Shown here: positions 17,993 through 26,244 of the stretch, one piece after another
Layout: every line of letters begins with the position of its first letter
Position numbering within the stretch: the stretch's first letter is position 1
Source: a virus
Strand: one strand, 5' to 3'
Length of the DNA stretch: 64,000 nucleotides
IMG/VR virus record: IMGVR_UViG_3300032291_002550
Location: 64,436-128,435 of that record
Program-made: the position numbers and the translations under genes
The notes under the pieces: generated by a model
Told to the model about the DNA's origin: nothing
Databases searched by the model: none
What the model saw: the letters and a program-made list of their open reading frames with translations, nothing else

Positions 17993-18024
17993 TACGAGCT
18001 TCCTTATTGGGGCTCGTTTTTTTA
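17993..18024 (+). terminator. Rho-independent terminator
   Basis: ACGAGC pairs with GCTCGT around a TTCCTTATTGGG loop, followed by a run of seven T. Closes the block ending with the lipoprotein. Confidence 0.85.
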
Positions 18025-18065
18025 TGGACTTAATTATCAATACTTTACAAAATTTAACAAAGATT

Positions 18066-18102
18066 TATTTGGAAATATGAAATGTATATCTTATATTTAT
18101 GT
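18066..18102 (+). promoter_or_regulatory. Bacteroidetes-type promoter, leaderless start
   Basis: TTTGG then about 20 bp to TATATTTA (18092-18099), and the ATG of the next gene at 18103 lies four bases beyond. First copy in the window of the repeated promoter. Confidence 0.65.
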
Positions 18103-18372
18103 ATGATAAATTTATTAATAGGTGCAATTGGAGCATTAACTATTATATCAGGTATATTGATATATAGAATATATGATATTAAAGACCGCGTAACTGCTCA
18201 AGAAAAGCTTTTAGATGAATGTATACATGTTACGGCAGATCTAATTAATAGACATAATGAATTAGCAGAAATAATCGCTCAAGCAATGGAAGACGCTAAA
18301 GCAGATATGGAATTAGAAGAGATATTACATTCAAATATAATATTTAATCCAAACTCAATCGGACAAGCTTAA
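18103..18372 (+). CDS. Small membrane-anchored protein
   Basis: 89 aa from ATG 18103. The in-frame ATG at 18082 falls inside the promoter, so the later start is chosen, giving a leaderless message. An N-terminal TM (INLLIGAIGALTIISGILIY) is followed by a helical, acidic cytoplasmic part (VTAQEKLLDECIHVTADLIN...). An inner-spanin-like or unrelated membrane role is possible. Confidence 0.6.
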   Translation: MINLLIGAIGALTIISGILIYRIYDIKDRVTAQEKLLDECIHVTADLINRHNELAEIIAQAMEDAKADMELEEILHSNIIFNPNSIGQA

Positions 18373-18388
18373 TAAAAAATAAATATAT

Positions 18389-18622
18389 ATGTTCACATTT
18401 TTAGATTCATCAAACACATCGATGCCAAAATATCACTTTACATCGTCATTGCCGGGGCCTCAATCTCCTGAAGTATTAAAAGCCATAAAAGAAAGTATCA
18501 AAGAAGCATTTCCAAATGGACCTGCTATTTCAAAGACTATATTTCCTGATGTAGATTTATCTGTTAAAGATAAAATGAAACATATTGGTAAAGAAATTAT
18601 TAAACTAAGAAAGAAAAGATAA
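18389..18622 (+). CDS. Hypothetical protein, 77 aa
   Basis: Not recognised. MFTFLDSSNTSMPKYHFTSS leads to a basic C-terminus (DKMKHIGKEIIKLRKKR). It ends 1 nt before the next gene. Confidence 0.5.
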   Translation: MFTFLDSSNTSMPKYHFTSSLPGPQSPEVLKAIKESIKEAFPNGPAISKTIFPDVDLSVKDKMKHIGKEIIKLRKKR

Positions 18623-18623
18623 T

Positions 18624-19007
18624 ATGCAAACAATAGCTCAACAATTAAAAATTAAAAAATTTCCATTCATAATTAATGATCATAATGGAAATGAAATTTA
18701 CTATGAAAGTTCAAACGGATTTTGTATTAGAAGAGAAAAAGACGAAAACGACAATCAAACATTCGCTGAAAATTCAGAAGGATATTGGTGTAAATCTGAA
18801 TTTGATTCTAACGGAAATGAAATCTACTTTGAAAATTCAAATGGATATTGGTGGAAATCTGAATATAATTCCAATGGAAATATAATCTACTATGAAAGTT
18901 CAAAAGGAACAATCATAGATAAAAGACCTAAAACAGTTGAACTGACGATGGATGAAATTGCTAAGAAGTTGGGCATTGATGTTAATTTATTAAAAATAAA
19001 AAAGTAA
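18624..19007 (+). CDS. Repeat protein, YwqK/MORN-like, paralogue 1
   Basis: 127 aa. Three to four copies of a roughly 20-residue repeat of the form NGNEIYYE-S-NGF/YW-(C/R)-K/R-E-D-NGN (for example NGNEIYFENSNGYWWKSE, about residues 67-84) resembling the YwqK/MORN-2 class. The N-terminus TIAQQLKIKKFPFIIND and C-terminus ELTMDEIAKKLGIDVNLLKI are shared with the genes at 20043 and 23335. The repeat number differs among the three. Function unknown; a binding module is likely. Confidence 0.65.
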   Translation: MQTIAQQLKIKKFPFIINDHNGNEIYYESSNGFCIRREKDENDNQTFAENSEGYWCKSEFDSNGNEIYFENSNGYWWKSEYNSNGNIIYYESSKGTIIDKRPKTVELTMDEIAKKLGIDVNLLKIKK

Positions 19008-19033
19008 ACTAACTATATAAAATATAATTGATT

Positions 19034-19603
19034 ATGGAAACTATAAAAACATGGCTTTGGAAAAACATCGGATGGTATATTAAAAGTATATACAATAGAT
19101 TCTATAATCTATATAGATGGTTTCCAATAATTTGGAAAGACCGCGATTATGATGATTGGTATATATTTACTATACTCCAAACTAAACTTAAACATCAAGC
19201 AGAATATATCGGAACAAGAGATATACATACCAGAGCTCAATACGATGCTCAACGTATGCGAACATGTGTACGATTAATTGAAAAAGTTAAAGAAGAATCA
19301 TATGTAGATGAATATATGGAGTATTACGAATTAAGTTTCGGAAGTACCCCAGTACCAGGGTCAGACTTACATACTCTTGATATGACAACTAAAAATGAAC
19401 ACTTTGATGATTATTTTTTAGCGTATCCGTTAGATTATAAAAGGGTCCTTAACGGAGCTGGATGGTTAGACATTAATAATTCAGACTCAGAGACAGAACG
19501 TAATAGACTTATTGCCATGAATATGTCCTATTTAAGAGGGCAACGAGCAAAGAAAATATTATTCCAACTTTTAGATAGACATATTGAAGGTTGGTGGGAT
19601 TAG
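19034..19603 (+). CDS. Hypothetical protein, 189 aa
   Basis: The ATG at 19034 is used (an in-frame ATG two codons upstream is possible). The first part is Trp/Tyr-rich and basic (TIKTWLWKNIGWYIKSIYNR), followed by WKDRDYDDWYIFTILQTKLK, HQAEYIG and HTRAQYDAQRMRTCVRLIEK. Similar sequences occur in other large phages without known function. I give no role. Confidence 0.6.
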   Translation: METIKTWLWKNIGWYIKSIYNRFYNLYRWFPIIWKDRDYDDWYIFTILQTKLKHQAEYIGTRDIHTRAQYDAQRMRTCVRLIEKVKEESYVDEYMEYYELSFGSTPVPGSDLHTLDMTTKNEHFDDYFLAYPLDYKRVLNGAGWLDINNSDSETERNRLIAMNMSYLRGQRAKKILFQLLDRHIEGWWD

Positions 19604-19655
19604 AAACTTTAATGTACTGATATTCAAATACTTATAAAAATATTTACTGAAATAT

Positions 19656-19696
19656 TAGGATATTTGAAATGTATTCCTTATCTTAAAGTATAATAA
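19656..19696 (+). promoter_or_regulatory. Bacteroidetes-type promoter
   Basis: TTAGG, 20 bp, then TATCTTAA and GTATAATAAG, ahead of the gene at 19706. Confidence 0.7.
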
Positions 19697-19705
19697 GAAA
19701 TTAAT

Positions 19706-20035
19706 ATGAAAGTAAAATTATTAAAGAAAGTAAGAAAAAGATTCGAGATATTTCATTTACCTAACGGAGAAGTGTTTGGTAATACTCACTATAAATATAA
19801 TTTGTTTAAGCTCATTGATAATAATGGAGGCTATTGGCCGTATGATAGCTATGCTCAATTAGGAGTAACTCCAGGCCCTTATAAATTTTGTGAAAGTATT
19901 TTTGATACAGAAAAAGAATGTATTGATTATTTAAGAAATAATATTATAAAAATTTTAAGAAGCGAAACATGTAATCAAAGTTCTAAAAGTAAAAGAATTA
20001 AAAATAACAGAATAAAGGTTTGGTATAAAAAATAA
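19706..20035 (+). CDS. Hypothetical protein, 109 aa
   Basis: Not recognised. A basic protein (KVKLLKKVRKRFEIFHLPNG at the start, KSKRIKNNRIKVWYKK at the end) with a central NGGYWPYDSYAQLGVTPGPY. Own promoter immediately upstream. Confidence 0.55.
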   Translation: MKVKLLKKVRKRFEIFHLPNGEVFGNTHYKYNLFKLIDNNGGYWPYDSYAQLGVTPGPYKFCESIFDTEKECIDYLRNNIIKILRSETCNQSSKSKRIKNNRIKVWYKK

Positions 20036-20042
20036 AAATAAT

Positions 20043-20366
20043 ATGTTTAATATGATAACAATAGCACAACAATTAAAAATTAAAAAATTTCCATTCATAA
20101 TTAATGATCATAATGGGCATCAAATCTATGCCGAATATGAAAGTGGATTTTGGATTAGAAGAGAAAAAGACGAGAAAGGTAATCAAACATTTTCTGAAAA
20201 TTCATATGGTTTTTGGTGGAAATCTGAATATGATTCAAAGGGAAATAGAATTTACTATGAAGATACACAAGGAGTAATGTACGATAACAGAACGGTTGAA
20301 TTAACAATGGATGAAATTGCCAAAAAACTTGGCATTGATGTAAAACTTTTAAAAATTAAGAAATAG
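20043..20366 (+). CDS. Repeat protein, YwqK/MORN-like, paralogue 2
   Basis: 107 aa from 20043; comparison with paralogues favours a start at the ATG of 20052 (MITIAQQLKIKKFPF). Two full repeats (EYESGFWIRREKDEKGNQTF; ENSYGFWWKSEYDSKGNRIY) then the shared tail VELTMDEIAKKLGIDVKLLK. One repeat fewer than the copy at 18624. Confidence 0.6.
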   Translation: MFNMITIAQQLKIKKFPFIINDHNGHQIYAEYESGFWIRREKDEKGNQTFSENSYGFWWKSEYDSKGNRIYYEDTQGVMYDNRTVELTMDEIAKKLGIDVKLLKIKK

Positions 20367-20367
20367 T

Positions 20368-20532
20368 ATGGACAAATATAATATTATAATGATATTGGGA
20401 TGGATGTTATTAGTATCATCTTGGGTTCCGAAACACTTTATTAAAAATGACAAATTGAGAAATACAATTAATCTAATATTATCTGGCGCTGCTTGTATAT
20501 TATTCTTAACATCAATAATCAGTTTACTTTAA
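20368..20532 (+). CDS. Small membrane protein, 54 aa
   Basis: MDKYNIIMILGWMLLVSSW and NLILSGAACILFLTSIISLL are two hydrophobic spans separated by a basic loop (VPKHFIKNDKLRNT). Follows the repeat protein by 1 nt. Followed by a strong terminator at 20553. Confidence 0.5.
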   Translation: MDKYNIIMILGWMLLVSSWVPKHFIKNDKLRNTINLILSGAACILFLTSIISLL

Positions 20533-20552
20533 AACATAAATAATAACATAAT

Positions 20553-20584
20553 AAAGGATAGTATATATAATGCTATCCTTTTTT
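20553..20584 (+). terminator. Rho-independent terminator
   Basis: AAAGGATAG pairs with CTATCCTTT around TATATATAATG, then a T-run. Separates the repeat-protein block from the fibre-like block. Confidence 0.85.
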
Positions 20585-20632
20585 CATGTTCTTTCATTCA
20601 TTCACCATAATTATAATAAAGAAATAAATATT

Positions 20633-20950
20633 ATGGCATTAGAACCTGGATATACATATAGTAGTGGAATAGCTACTGCAAGCGCTGCAGACGGTAAGAC
20701 AAGCATATCTGCACCATTAATGGATTATTCTAGAACAGCAACAGCATCTGGAACATTAACTTCATTAACAACAGAAGCTTGTCAAGGAATAACAATTATT
20801 AATTCAAGTGCGGGCACATTATTCGTAAGTGTAAATAGTGGAAGTGCATTAAGCATTCCAGCAAACTCTGGCTTTTCATTTAATGTGGACAATGCAAATG
20901 AACTTAGAATATCTGGTTCAGGTGCTATTGGATATAACGTATCTAAATAA
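20633..20950 (+). CDS. Small structural/decoration-like protein
   Basis: 105 aa from ATG 20633; the earlier in-frame ATG at 20570 lies within the terminator T-run and is rejected. Ser/Thr/Ala-rich, beta-type sequence (GITIINSSAGTLFVSVNSGS; IPANSGFSFNVDNANELRIS), as in small head-decoration or fibre-head proteins. Not assignable further. Confidence 0.6.
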   Translation: MALEPGYTYSSGIATASAADGKTSISAPLMDYSRTATASGTLTSLTTEACQGITIINSSAGTLFVSVNSGSALSIPANSGFSFNVDNANELRISGSGAIGYNVSK

Positions 20951-20967
20951 TTTATTAGTTATTATAT

Positions 20968-21189
20968 ATGGCAATAACTAAACAAAAATATATTATCGGA
21001 GGTACGCTTCAAACTCCTACTAGATGGAATAGAAATATTGCATTTATTAGTTCTGGCGGCGGAGCTAACACTATCGTATCAGCATTTCAAGCTCGTGTAG
21101 CTGCTGCAGGTAGTCCTACATTTTTTGAAGCAAGTGCTTGTCTTACAAATACAATTCAATCATTTTTAAATATTGATTTAGCACCTTAA
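20968..21189 (+). CDS. Small structural-like protein, 73 aa
   Basis: MAITKQKYIIGGTLQTPTRW then AFISSGGGANTIVSAFQARV; Ala/Ser/Gly-rich, like its neighbours, and 17 nt after the previous gene. Probably a virion component by context. Confidence 0.55.
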   Translation: MAITKQKYIIGGTLQTPTRWNRNIAFISSGGGANTIVSAFQARVAAAGSPTFFEASACLTNTIQSFLNIDLAP

Positions 21190-21207
21190 TTTATAAATAC
21201 TATATAT

Positions 21208-22425
21208 ATGGCAAATTTATATGATAAAGCATCTTTCATTTTTACAGCAAATGCTTATTCTGCGAGTAGATTATTTTCGATCAAACCAACAACCGGAAAT
21301 GGAGATTTAACTTTTTCTCGAGCTAGCGCTAGAACAAGAGTAAATTCAAGTGGTGTTATACAAACATTAGCTACTGATATACCAGCACTAAATTATTCAT
21401 CTAGTTTAAGCTGTCCGACATTTTTAACAGAGCCTCAAAGAACAAATTTTTTCTGGCCATCCGACACCGGTAGCAATGCATCGAATATAGTATCTGCATC
21501 AAATGATTGGGGTATTGGATTTGTAAATAAGAATACACTTTATAATACCGGTGCCGCTGGGGCGGTATATTATACTTCAAGTCCCATGACTATAGTAACC
21601 GGGTCAACATATATTATTAGTTGTTATGTAAAAATAGTAGATGGGCAAGCAGGTACACCTGTATTCGGCCCGACAGCTAATAGCCAAGGATATTTTAATA
21701 TTGCAGGTACAAGTATAACAGGAGATTCTTCATACAGAAAGATTCCGTTAGGTAATAATATTTGGAGAGTCGTTGCTAGCGGAAGTGGGACGGGAGGCGT
21801 TCAAAACACAGGGTTCTTAAGATGGACAATGAACCGTACAGGTTCAAATGGTACAGGGTCAATTGAAGTTACAGGGCTTCAAGTAGAATCAGGTTCAGGA
21901 ACAACACCATTTGAAACGAGTTATATTCCAACTACAACTGGCGCAGTTACACGCGCTGGAGATTCTATTAGTTTATCAAATATATATACAAATGGATTTA
22001 TTTCATTAACTGGCGGTACTTGGTTTGTAAATTTTAAAAATAATACAGTAATATCTGGAGATGGTGGTACAACAGGTATGTTTTTAGGAAGTAGTCCGAC
22101 AAACCCTACTACCGGTGATTCTTTACATTTTCGAAGTGCCGGTGCATCAGGTAGACATAAACTATGGAAAACATCAGGGTCTTCTACTTCAACCGTATAC
22201 GATACAACGTCCGACAATTGTAAAATTGCTATGACATGGAATGGCTCATTTCTTAATGTATTTGAAAATGGTACAAGGGTTATAACTAGTGCAAGCTTCG
22301 GGGCAACAAGTAGCTTACAAAATTTAGCTATACCGACATTCGCGGGGAGACCGTTTAACATTGATAGTATGGCATTATTCCCAACAGCATTATCAGACGC
22401 AGAATGTATAGCTTTAACAACATAA
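21208..22425 (+). CDS. Tail fibre/adhesin-like protein with LamG-type beta domain
   Basis: 405 aa. The N-terminus includes FTFSRASARTRVNSSGVI-like residues (LTFSRASARTRV, about 34-45), a motif repeatedly found in phage fibre proteins that carry two carbohydrate-binding-like domains. A first beta domain (about 90-225) ends at TSYIPTTTGAVTRAGD, and a second LamG/concanavalin-like one (about 240-400) includes KIAMTWNGSFLNVFENGTRV. Ser/Gly/Thr-rich and without basic tracts. Candidate receptor-binding protein. GC is locally higher than its neighbours. Confidence 0.7.
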   Translation: MANLYDKASFIFTANAYSASRLFSIKPTTGNGDLTFSRASARTRVNSSGVIQTLATDIPALNYSSSLSCPTFLTEPQRTNFFWPSDTGSNASNIVSASNDWGIGFVNKNTLYNTGAAGAVYYTSSPMTIVTGSTYIISCYVKIVDGQAGTPVFGPTANSQGYFNIAGTSITGDSSYRKIPLGNNIWRVVASGSGTGGVQNTGFLRWTMNRTGSNGTGSIEVTGLQVESGSGTTPFETSYIPTTTGAVTRAGDSISLSNIYTNGFISLTGGTWFVNFKNNTVISGDGGTTGMFLGSSPTNPTTGDSLHFRSAGASGRHKLWKTSGSSTSTVYDTTSDNCKIAMTWNGSFLNVFENGTRVITSASFGATSSLQNLAIPTFAGRPFNIDSMALFPTALSDAECIALTT

Positions 22426-22440
22426 TCAAATTATTTATAT

Positions 22441-22719
22441 ATGAAAACATTATACTTAAAAGCATCATCAAAAGAATTATTAATTACTGACATTAGTAAA
22501 GTTATTGATGATTATTCAGGGCAAATAGAAGCTAGCAATAATAATATACATTGCCACTATATAGGTCAAATAGCTAAGTCATTCGACCCTAAAACCGGAG
22601 AAATAACGGGATGGGTTGATGGTTATCATGCAAATTTATTAGTCCCGGATAATTTTAAAGAAAGTATATTATCTACGATCGTAACAGTCCCAACAAGTCC
22701 AGCACATAGTTTTTTATAA
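22441..22719 (+). CDS. Fibre-associated hypothetical protein, 92 aa
   Basis: Sequence GQIAKSFDPKTGEITGWVDG resembles the small proteins found next to phage fibre genes. 15 nt after the fibre gene. Role (chaperone or fibre tip) unknown. Confidence 0.5.
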   Translation: MKTLYLKASSKELLITDISKVIDDYSGQIEASNNNIHCHYIGQIAKSFDPKTGEITGWVDGYHANLLVPDNFKESILSTIVTVPTSPAHSFL

Positions 22720-22727
22720 AAAATAAT

Positions 22728-22768
22728 TAGGAAATTTGAAATGTTTTTCTTATCTTTAAGTATAATAT
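22728..22768 (+). promoter_or_regulatory. Bacteroidetes-type promoter
   Basis: TTAGG, 20 bp, TATCTTTA, GTATAATATAA before the glucosaminidase gene. Confidence 0.75.
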
Positions 22769-22775
22769 AAATTAT

Positions 22776-23333
22776 ATGGTATTTAAGATAGATCGTAAAA
22801 CATTAAAACCTAGAAGTGTTATTGTACATATCGTACTTGTTACGCTAATCATTTGTCTTTTTACATCCGGAGCAACTTTTGTCTTCGGATTTAAAGAAGG
22901 CCGAAATGTTCTTCAAAATCTAACGCCTGAAGAACGGCTTATTATTATTAATGAATATGATAAGTTTACTCCACAAAAGTTAAAAGCATATATGGCGGAA
23001 TTAAATATTCCACATTCAGATATTGTATATGCTCAAGCAGTTTTAGAAACTGGAAATTTTACATCACATATTTGTAAAACAAACAATAACTTCTTTGGTA
23101 TGAAGGTTGCGACCATTCGTCCAACTACAAATATCGGAGAAGAAAATGGCCATGCCGCTTTCAAAAATTGGAGGCAATCAGTCATAGACTATGCTTTATA
23201 CTCTTCTTGTTACTTAACGAGAATGACACGAGATGAGTACTTTTCTTATCTTGGGTCTCGTTATGCAGAAGACCCTAATTATATCATACGCGTAAAACAA
23301 ATCATCGAAAAAGAAAAAAATAAAAAGAAATAA
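22776..23333 (+). CDS. Membrane-anchored N-acetylglucosaminidase (GH73-like endolysin)
   Basis: 185 aa. An N-terminal TM (about residues 16-38) is followed by a GH73/FlgJ-type domain: IVYAQAVLETGNFTSHICKT (catalytic Glu at about residue 91), NNNFFGMK, and AAFKNWRQSVIDYALY. GH73 enzymes cut GlcNAc-MurNAc bonds in peptidoglycan. The TM could be a signal-arrest-release anchor, typical of phage endolysins. Own promoter; the next gene starts 1 nt downstream. Confidence 0.8.
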   Translation: MVFKIDRKTLKPRSVIVHIVLVTLIICLFTSGATFVFGFKEGRNVLQNLTPEERLIIINEYDKFTPQKLKAYMAELNIPHSDIVYAQAVLETGNFTSHICKTNNNFFGMKVATIRPTTNIGEENGHAAFKNWRQSVIDYALYSSCYLTRMTRDEYFSYLGSRYAEDPNYIIRVKQIIEKEKNKKK

Positions 23334-23334
23334 T

Positions 23335-23772
23335 ATGAAAAAAGTTACAATAGCACAGCAACTAAAAATTAAAAAGTTTCCATTCATAATTGAAGATTCC
23401 AATGGAACCCAAATCTACTTTGAAAATTCATATGGAACTTGGATTAGAAGAGAAAAAGATGAGAAAGGTAATCAAACATTCGCTGAAAATTCAGATGGAT
23501 ATTGGTGTAAAAGAGAATTTGATTCCAATGGAAATGAAATTTACTATGAAGATTCAGATGGAACAATTATAGATAACAGACCTAAAGTATCTGAAGTACA
23601 TATCACAATGGCAGACATAAAAGATTCAATATATAAAGCAGCTAGTGCTGACTTTATTATTTCAATTATTTCAATTCAAAGATCTACCCCTTTAAAGGAA
23701 ATTGAATTAACAATGGATGAAATTGCTAAGGCATTAAATATTGACGTAAACCTTTTAAAAATAAAAAAATAA
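23335..23772 (+). CDS. Repeat protein, YwqK/MORN-like, paralogue 3
   Basis: 145 aa. Same N-terminus (VTIAQQLKIKKFPFIIEDSN) and C-terminus (ELTMDEIAKALNIDVNLLKI) as the copies at 18624 and 20043, with repeats FENSYGTWIRREKDEKGNQT, AENSDGYWCKREFDSNGNEI, YEDSDGTIIDN, then a 45-residue insert (VHITMADIKDSIYKAASADF...) absent from the others. Coupled to the endolysin gene. Confidence 0.6.
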   Translation: MKKVTIAQQLKIKKFPFIIEDSNGTQIYFENSYGTWIRREKDEKGNQTFAENSDGYWCKREFDSNGNEIYYEDSDGTIIDNRPKVSEVHITMADIKDSIYKAASADFIISIISIQRSTPLKEIELTMDEIAKALNIDVNLLKIKK

Positions 23773-23777
23773 ACTAT

Positions 23778-24065
23778 ATGATATTACTATTATTATTACT
23801 CGCAGGATACATTTATCCTTTATACAGATGTATAAAATTTGACAGAGCATATTATGGACCTAATGGTGCTGGGAGTGATGAAAAACCGACACTTAGAGAA
23901 TTTATTATTGCATTTATACCAATATTCAATATTATATATGTATGTATAATGTACATAGAGAATGAAAGTCCATGGAAGTCTTCATATCATCGAGAGCTCG
24001 AAAGAATAAAAAAAGAAAAGCCACTTCATCCAATCTTAAAATTATACTTTAAAAAAGATAAATAA
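23778..24065 (+). CDS. Membrane protein, 95 aa
   Basis: N-terminal hydrophobic span (ILLLLLLAGYIYPLYRC) and a second (FIIAFIPIFNIIYVCIMYI) separated by a charged loop; the C-terminus is basic (ELERIKKEKPLHPILK). Last + gene before the inverted HNH gene. Confidence 0.55.
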   Translation: MILLLLLLAGYIYPLYRCIKFDRAYYGPNGAGSDEKPTLREFIIAFIPIFNIIYVCIMYIENESPWKSSYHRELERIKKEKPLHPILKLYFKKDK

Positions 24066-24078
24066 TAATATCTAATTG

Positions 24079-24168
24079 TATATACGCTCGTATACGTGCT
24101 TAAATTAATATTCCTATATATTGTTATAAGAATATAATAAAAGTGCATATACGAGCGTATTTTCATAT
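24079..24168. repeat. Inverted repeat / bidirectional terminator between convergent genes
   Basis: TATACGCTCGTATA (24081-24094) is reverse-complementary to TATACGAGCGTAT (24148-24160), around 50 nt of AT-rich DNA. It lies between the + gene ending at 24065 and the - gene ending at 24206. Related TATACGAGC words recur at other transcription-unit ends. Confidence 0.65.
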
Positions 24169-24205
24169 ACATACGAGCCGTCCTAATTATAATAAGATTC
24201 TAATA

Positions 24206-24931
24206 CTATTCATAATCATACTTAGACTTATAATATTGAATTGGATTGCCTACCAGCATCGCGAAACAGTTATAGCATAATAATTGCAAATTTTCTATTT
24301 TCCATTCATCATAATTACAATCAATATGATCAATCAATAAAGGAACTTTACCTGTTATCATATTTTTTTCAGAGTATCCGCAACAAGCACAACGTTCAGC
24401 AATAATATCATTAGCTATAAGAAACTCTTTTAAACGTTTCTGAGTATATACTTTAACATCCAAATCATTATTATTTAATTTTTGAACTATACTTTGGACA
24501 TACCATTCATCCCATTTCTTTTTACGATGCAATTTTTTAAGAATAACTAAACGAGCTCCTTTAGCTTTATTAGAACGATCTAATAATAATTGAAAATAAG
24601 ATTTTTTACTTTCTTTTTCTATATATAAGGAAGCATACTTTTTCCATCTTCTAAAAGACACGTTTAAGTAATGAGCAGCATCACGATTAGATTTGATATC
24701 AGGAACGTTAAATACTATATGTTTTATTTCATGTTCGTAAAGAGGAATGACCCTAGACTTTTTTACTTTTGTCGGATCGTTAAGAGTAAATGAATCTGTA
24801 GAAGCGTTAAGGTCGAAGTCGAATCTGGGGATTCGATTTTTAGGAGCTTTAACTTTAACACCATTAATAATTTGGGTACCACGTTTAAGCTCGTTAGGAT
24901 TTAAATTAATTTGTTGTGGAGTATCAGTCAT
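24206..24931 (-). CDS. HNH endonuclease-like protein
   Basis: 241 aa, the only convincing minus-strand gene. The C-terminal zinc/HNH module reads CACCGYSEKN (CxxC), LLIDHIDCNYDEWKIENLQL, then LCYNCFAML (CxxC), the layout of zinc-stabilised HNH nucleases in phages. The N-terminal part (KSNRDAAHYLNVSFRRWKKY; LHRKKKWDEWYVQSIV) looks like DNA-recognition helices. Orientation and isolation suggest a homing-type mobile gene. It faces away from the AT-rich iteron region. Confidence 0.75.
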   Translation of the reverse strand: MTDTPQQINLNPNELKRGTQIINGVKVKAPKNRIPRFDFDLNASTDSFTLNDPTKVKKSRVIPLYEHEIKHIVFNVPDIKSNRDAAHYLNVSFRRWKKYASLYIEKESKKSYFQLLLDRSNKAKGARLVILKKLHRKKKWDEWYVQSIVQKLNNNDLDVKVYTQKRLKEFLIANDIIAERCACCGYSEKNMITGKVPLLIDHIDCNYDEWKIENLQLLCYNCFAMLVGNPIQYYKSKYDYE

Positions 24932-25779
24932 AATACTATATATAATAAGAATAAAGAAATAATAATAATAAAAAAGCTATATAATAACCTAGATACTAAA
25001 TAACCTATAAATACTATATATAAGAATACTAATAATAATATTAAATATAAAGTAATAATAGATATAGAAACAATTATAGTAATAATAGCAATTATAACAA
25101 TAATAATAATAAAAGGATATAACTTTATTAATATATACCAGAGATTCTATATAGTTAAAGTAATTAACCTTTTTTTATTATAAGTATGTAATAAGAATAT
25201 ATGATCGCCTAGTATATTATATATAGATAGATAGAAGAGAAGCAGAGTTGTTTATGTAAGGAATTGGGTGGTTGTGGAAGATTATACAGTTCCTCCTCTC
25301 TCAGAACAGTTTTCTTATATATAAAGAACTCTCAGCACTGAATAACCAATTATCATTACATATTTCTTATATACTATATATAATAGACTCATTCATTCAT
25401 TGTTCTTTATATATAGTATATTACGTTTGTACTGGTTTAGTAGTGTCTATTATATATAGTATTATTATATTCAGTAGTACTGTATTGTTTGTACATATAT
25501 TATATATAGTATTAGTAGTACTATGGGCATCTTCATATTATTATTATTATATAGTAGTACTGGGTTAGTAGTATTCATTCTTATTATATATAGTATTATT
25601 CAGTAGTGTCTTATATATAGTATTATTATATATAGTATGCTCGTTGTACTACAGGTTTAGTAGTGTCTATATTATATATAGTATTAGTAGTACAAAGTAT
25701 TTTTCAGTAGTACTAGGAAATATGAAATGTTTTCCTTATATTTATATTCTATTAAGTTAAATCAGATAAATAATAAGTT
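24932..25779. repeat. AT-rich intergenic region with iteron-like repeats
   Basis: About 850 bp with no credible gene. From about 25370 to 25720 the word TATATAGTATTA (or TATATAGTAT) recurs about eight times, mixed with AGTAGTACT and TTTAGTAGTGTCTAT words. The left part (24950-25170) is nearly pure A/T with many ATAATAATA runs. A single-promoter regulatory region would not need this. A replication origin or recombination hotspot is a fair guess; nothing here proves it. A 98-aa frame at 25272 is a repeat artefact. Confidence 0.65.
25716..25757 (+). promoter_or_regulatory. Bacteroidetes-type promoter
   Basis: ACTAGGAAATATGAAATG followed by CCTTATATTTATATTC; the -7 word is TATATTTA. Right edge of the iteron region. 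Confidence 0.6.
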
Positions 25780-26085
25780 ATGAAGAACACAGGATTAAGC
25801 TCGTTACAGAGCCAGATTGCCGAATTGACATTTCGCGCAGAACATTTAGAAAATTTTCAGGACATCACAAACGAATTGAAGGAAAACTTCAACTCGCTAA
25901 ACTACATTAGACGTTATTCACACGTTGGTCCTAGATCGCAGCGTACCAAATTCTACGGTACGAGTAATTTAAGTAACAGTACTGTATATCGTATGAAGAA
26001 TCATGTTGAGAAAATCAACCCCTTCTATACAGTACGTAGAGCAAGCACCGGAGACGTAGCAGTGTACTTTAACAGTGCATACTAA
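25780..26085 (+). CDS. Hypothetical protein, 101 aa
   Basis: Coiled-coil-like N-terminus (LQSQIAELTFRAEHLENFQD) and an Arg/Tyr-rich C-terminus (YIRRYSHVGPRSQRTKFYG). Base composition is higher in GC than its neighbours. Followed by a perfect 10-bp hairpin. First gene of the small-gene early-type block. Confidence 0.6.
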   Translation: MKNTGLSSLQSQIAELTFRAEHLENFQDITNELKENFNSLNYIRRYSHVGPRSQRTKFYGTSNLSNSTVYRMKNHVEKINPFYTVRRASTGDVAVYFNSAY

Positions 26086-26103
26086 TCACTAACCGGTACC
26101 GAG

Positions 26104-26132
26104 GAGAGGTGCTATTATATATAGCATCTCTC
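26104..26132 (+). terminator. Perfect 10-bp stem-loop
   Basis: GAGAGGTGCT pairs with AGCATCTCTC (one G-U) around ATTATATAT. No U-run; attenuator, terminator or 3'-end protector. Confidence 0.7.
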
Positions 26133-26188
26133 ACCATGTAAACTTTTTCGTATTGATTATCAAGCAGTTATATATAAGTAAAACATTT

Positions 26189-26235
26189 CTCTAGGATTCG
26201 TAATATTATTTTCTTATCTTTAAGTATAATAATAA
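26189..26235 (+). promoter_or_regulatory. Bacteroidetes-type promoter
   Basis: Upstream box AACATTTCTCTAGG, then TATCTTTA and GTATAATAATAA, before the gene at 26245. Confidence 0.75.
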
Positions 26236-26244
26236 AAAGAATAT

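Noticed and set aside
24932-25780. CRISPR array
   Set aside because: Repeats are short, irregular and AT-only, with no constant spacer length and no cas genes near.
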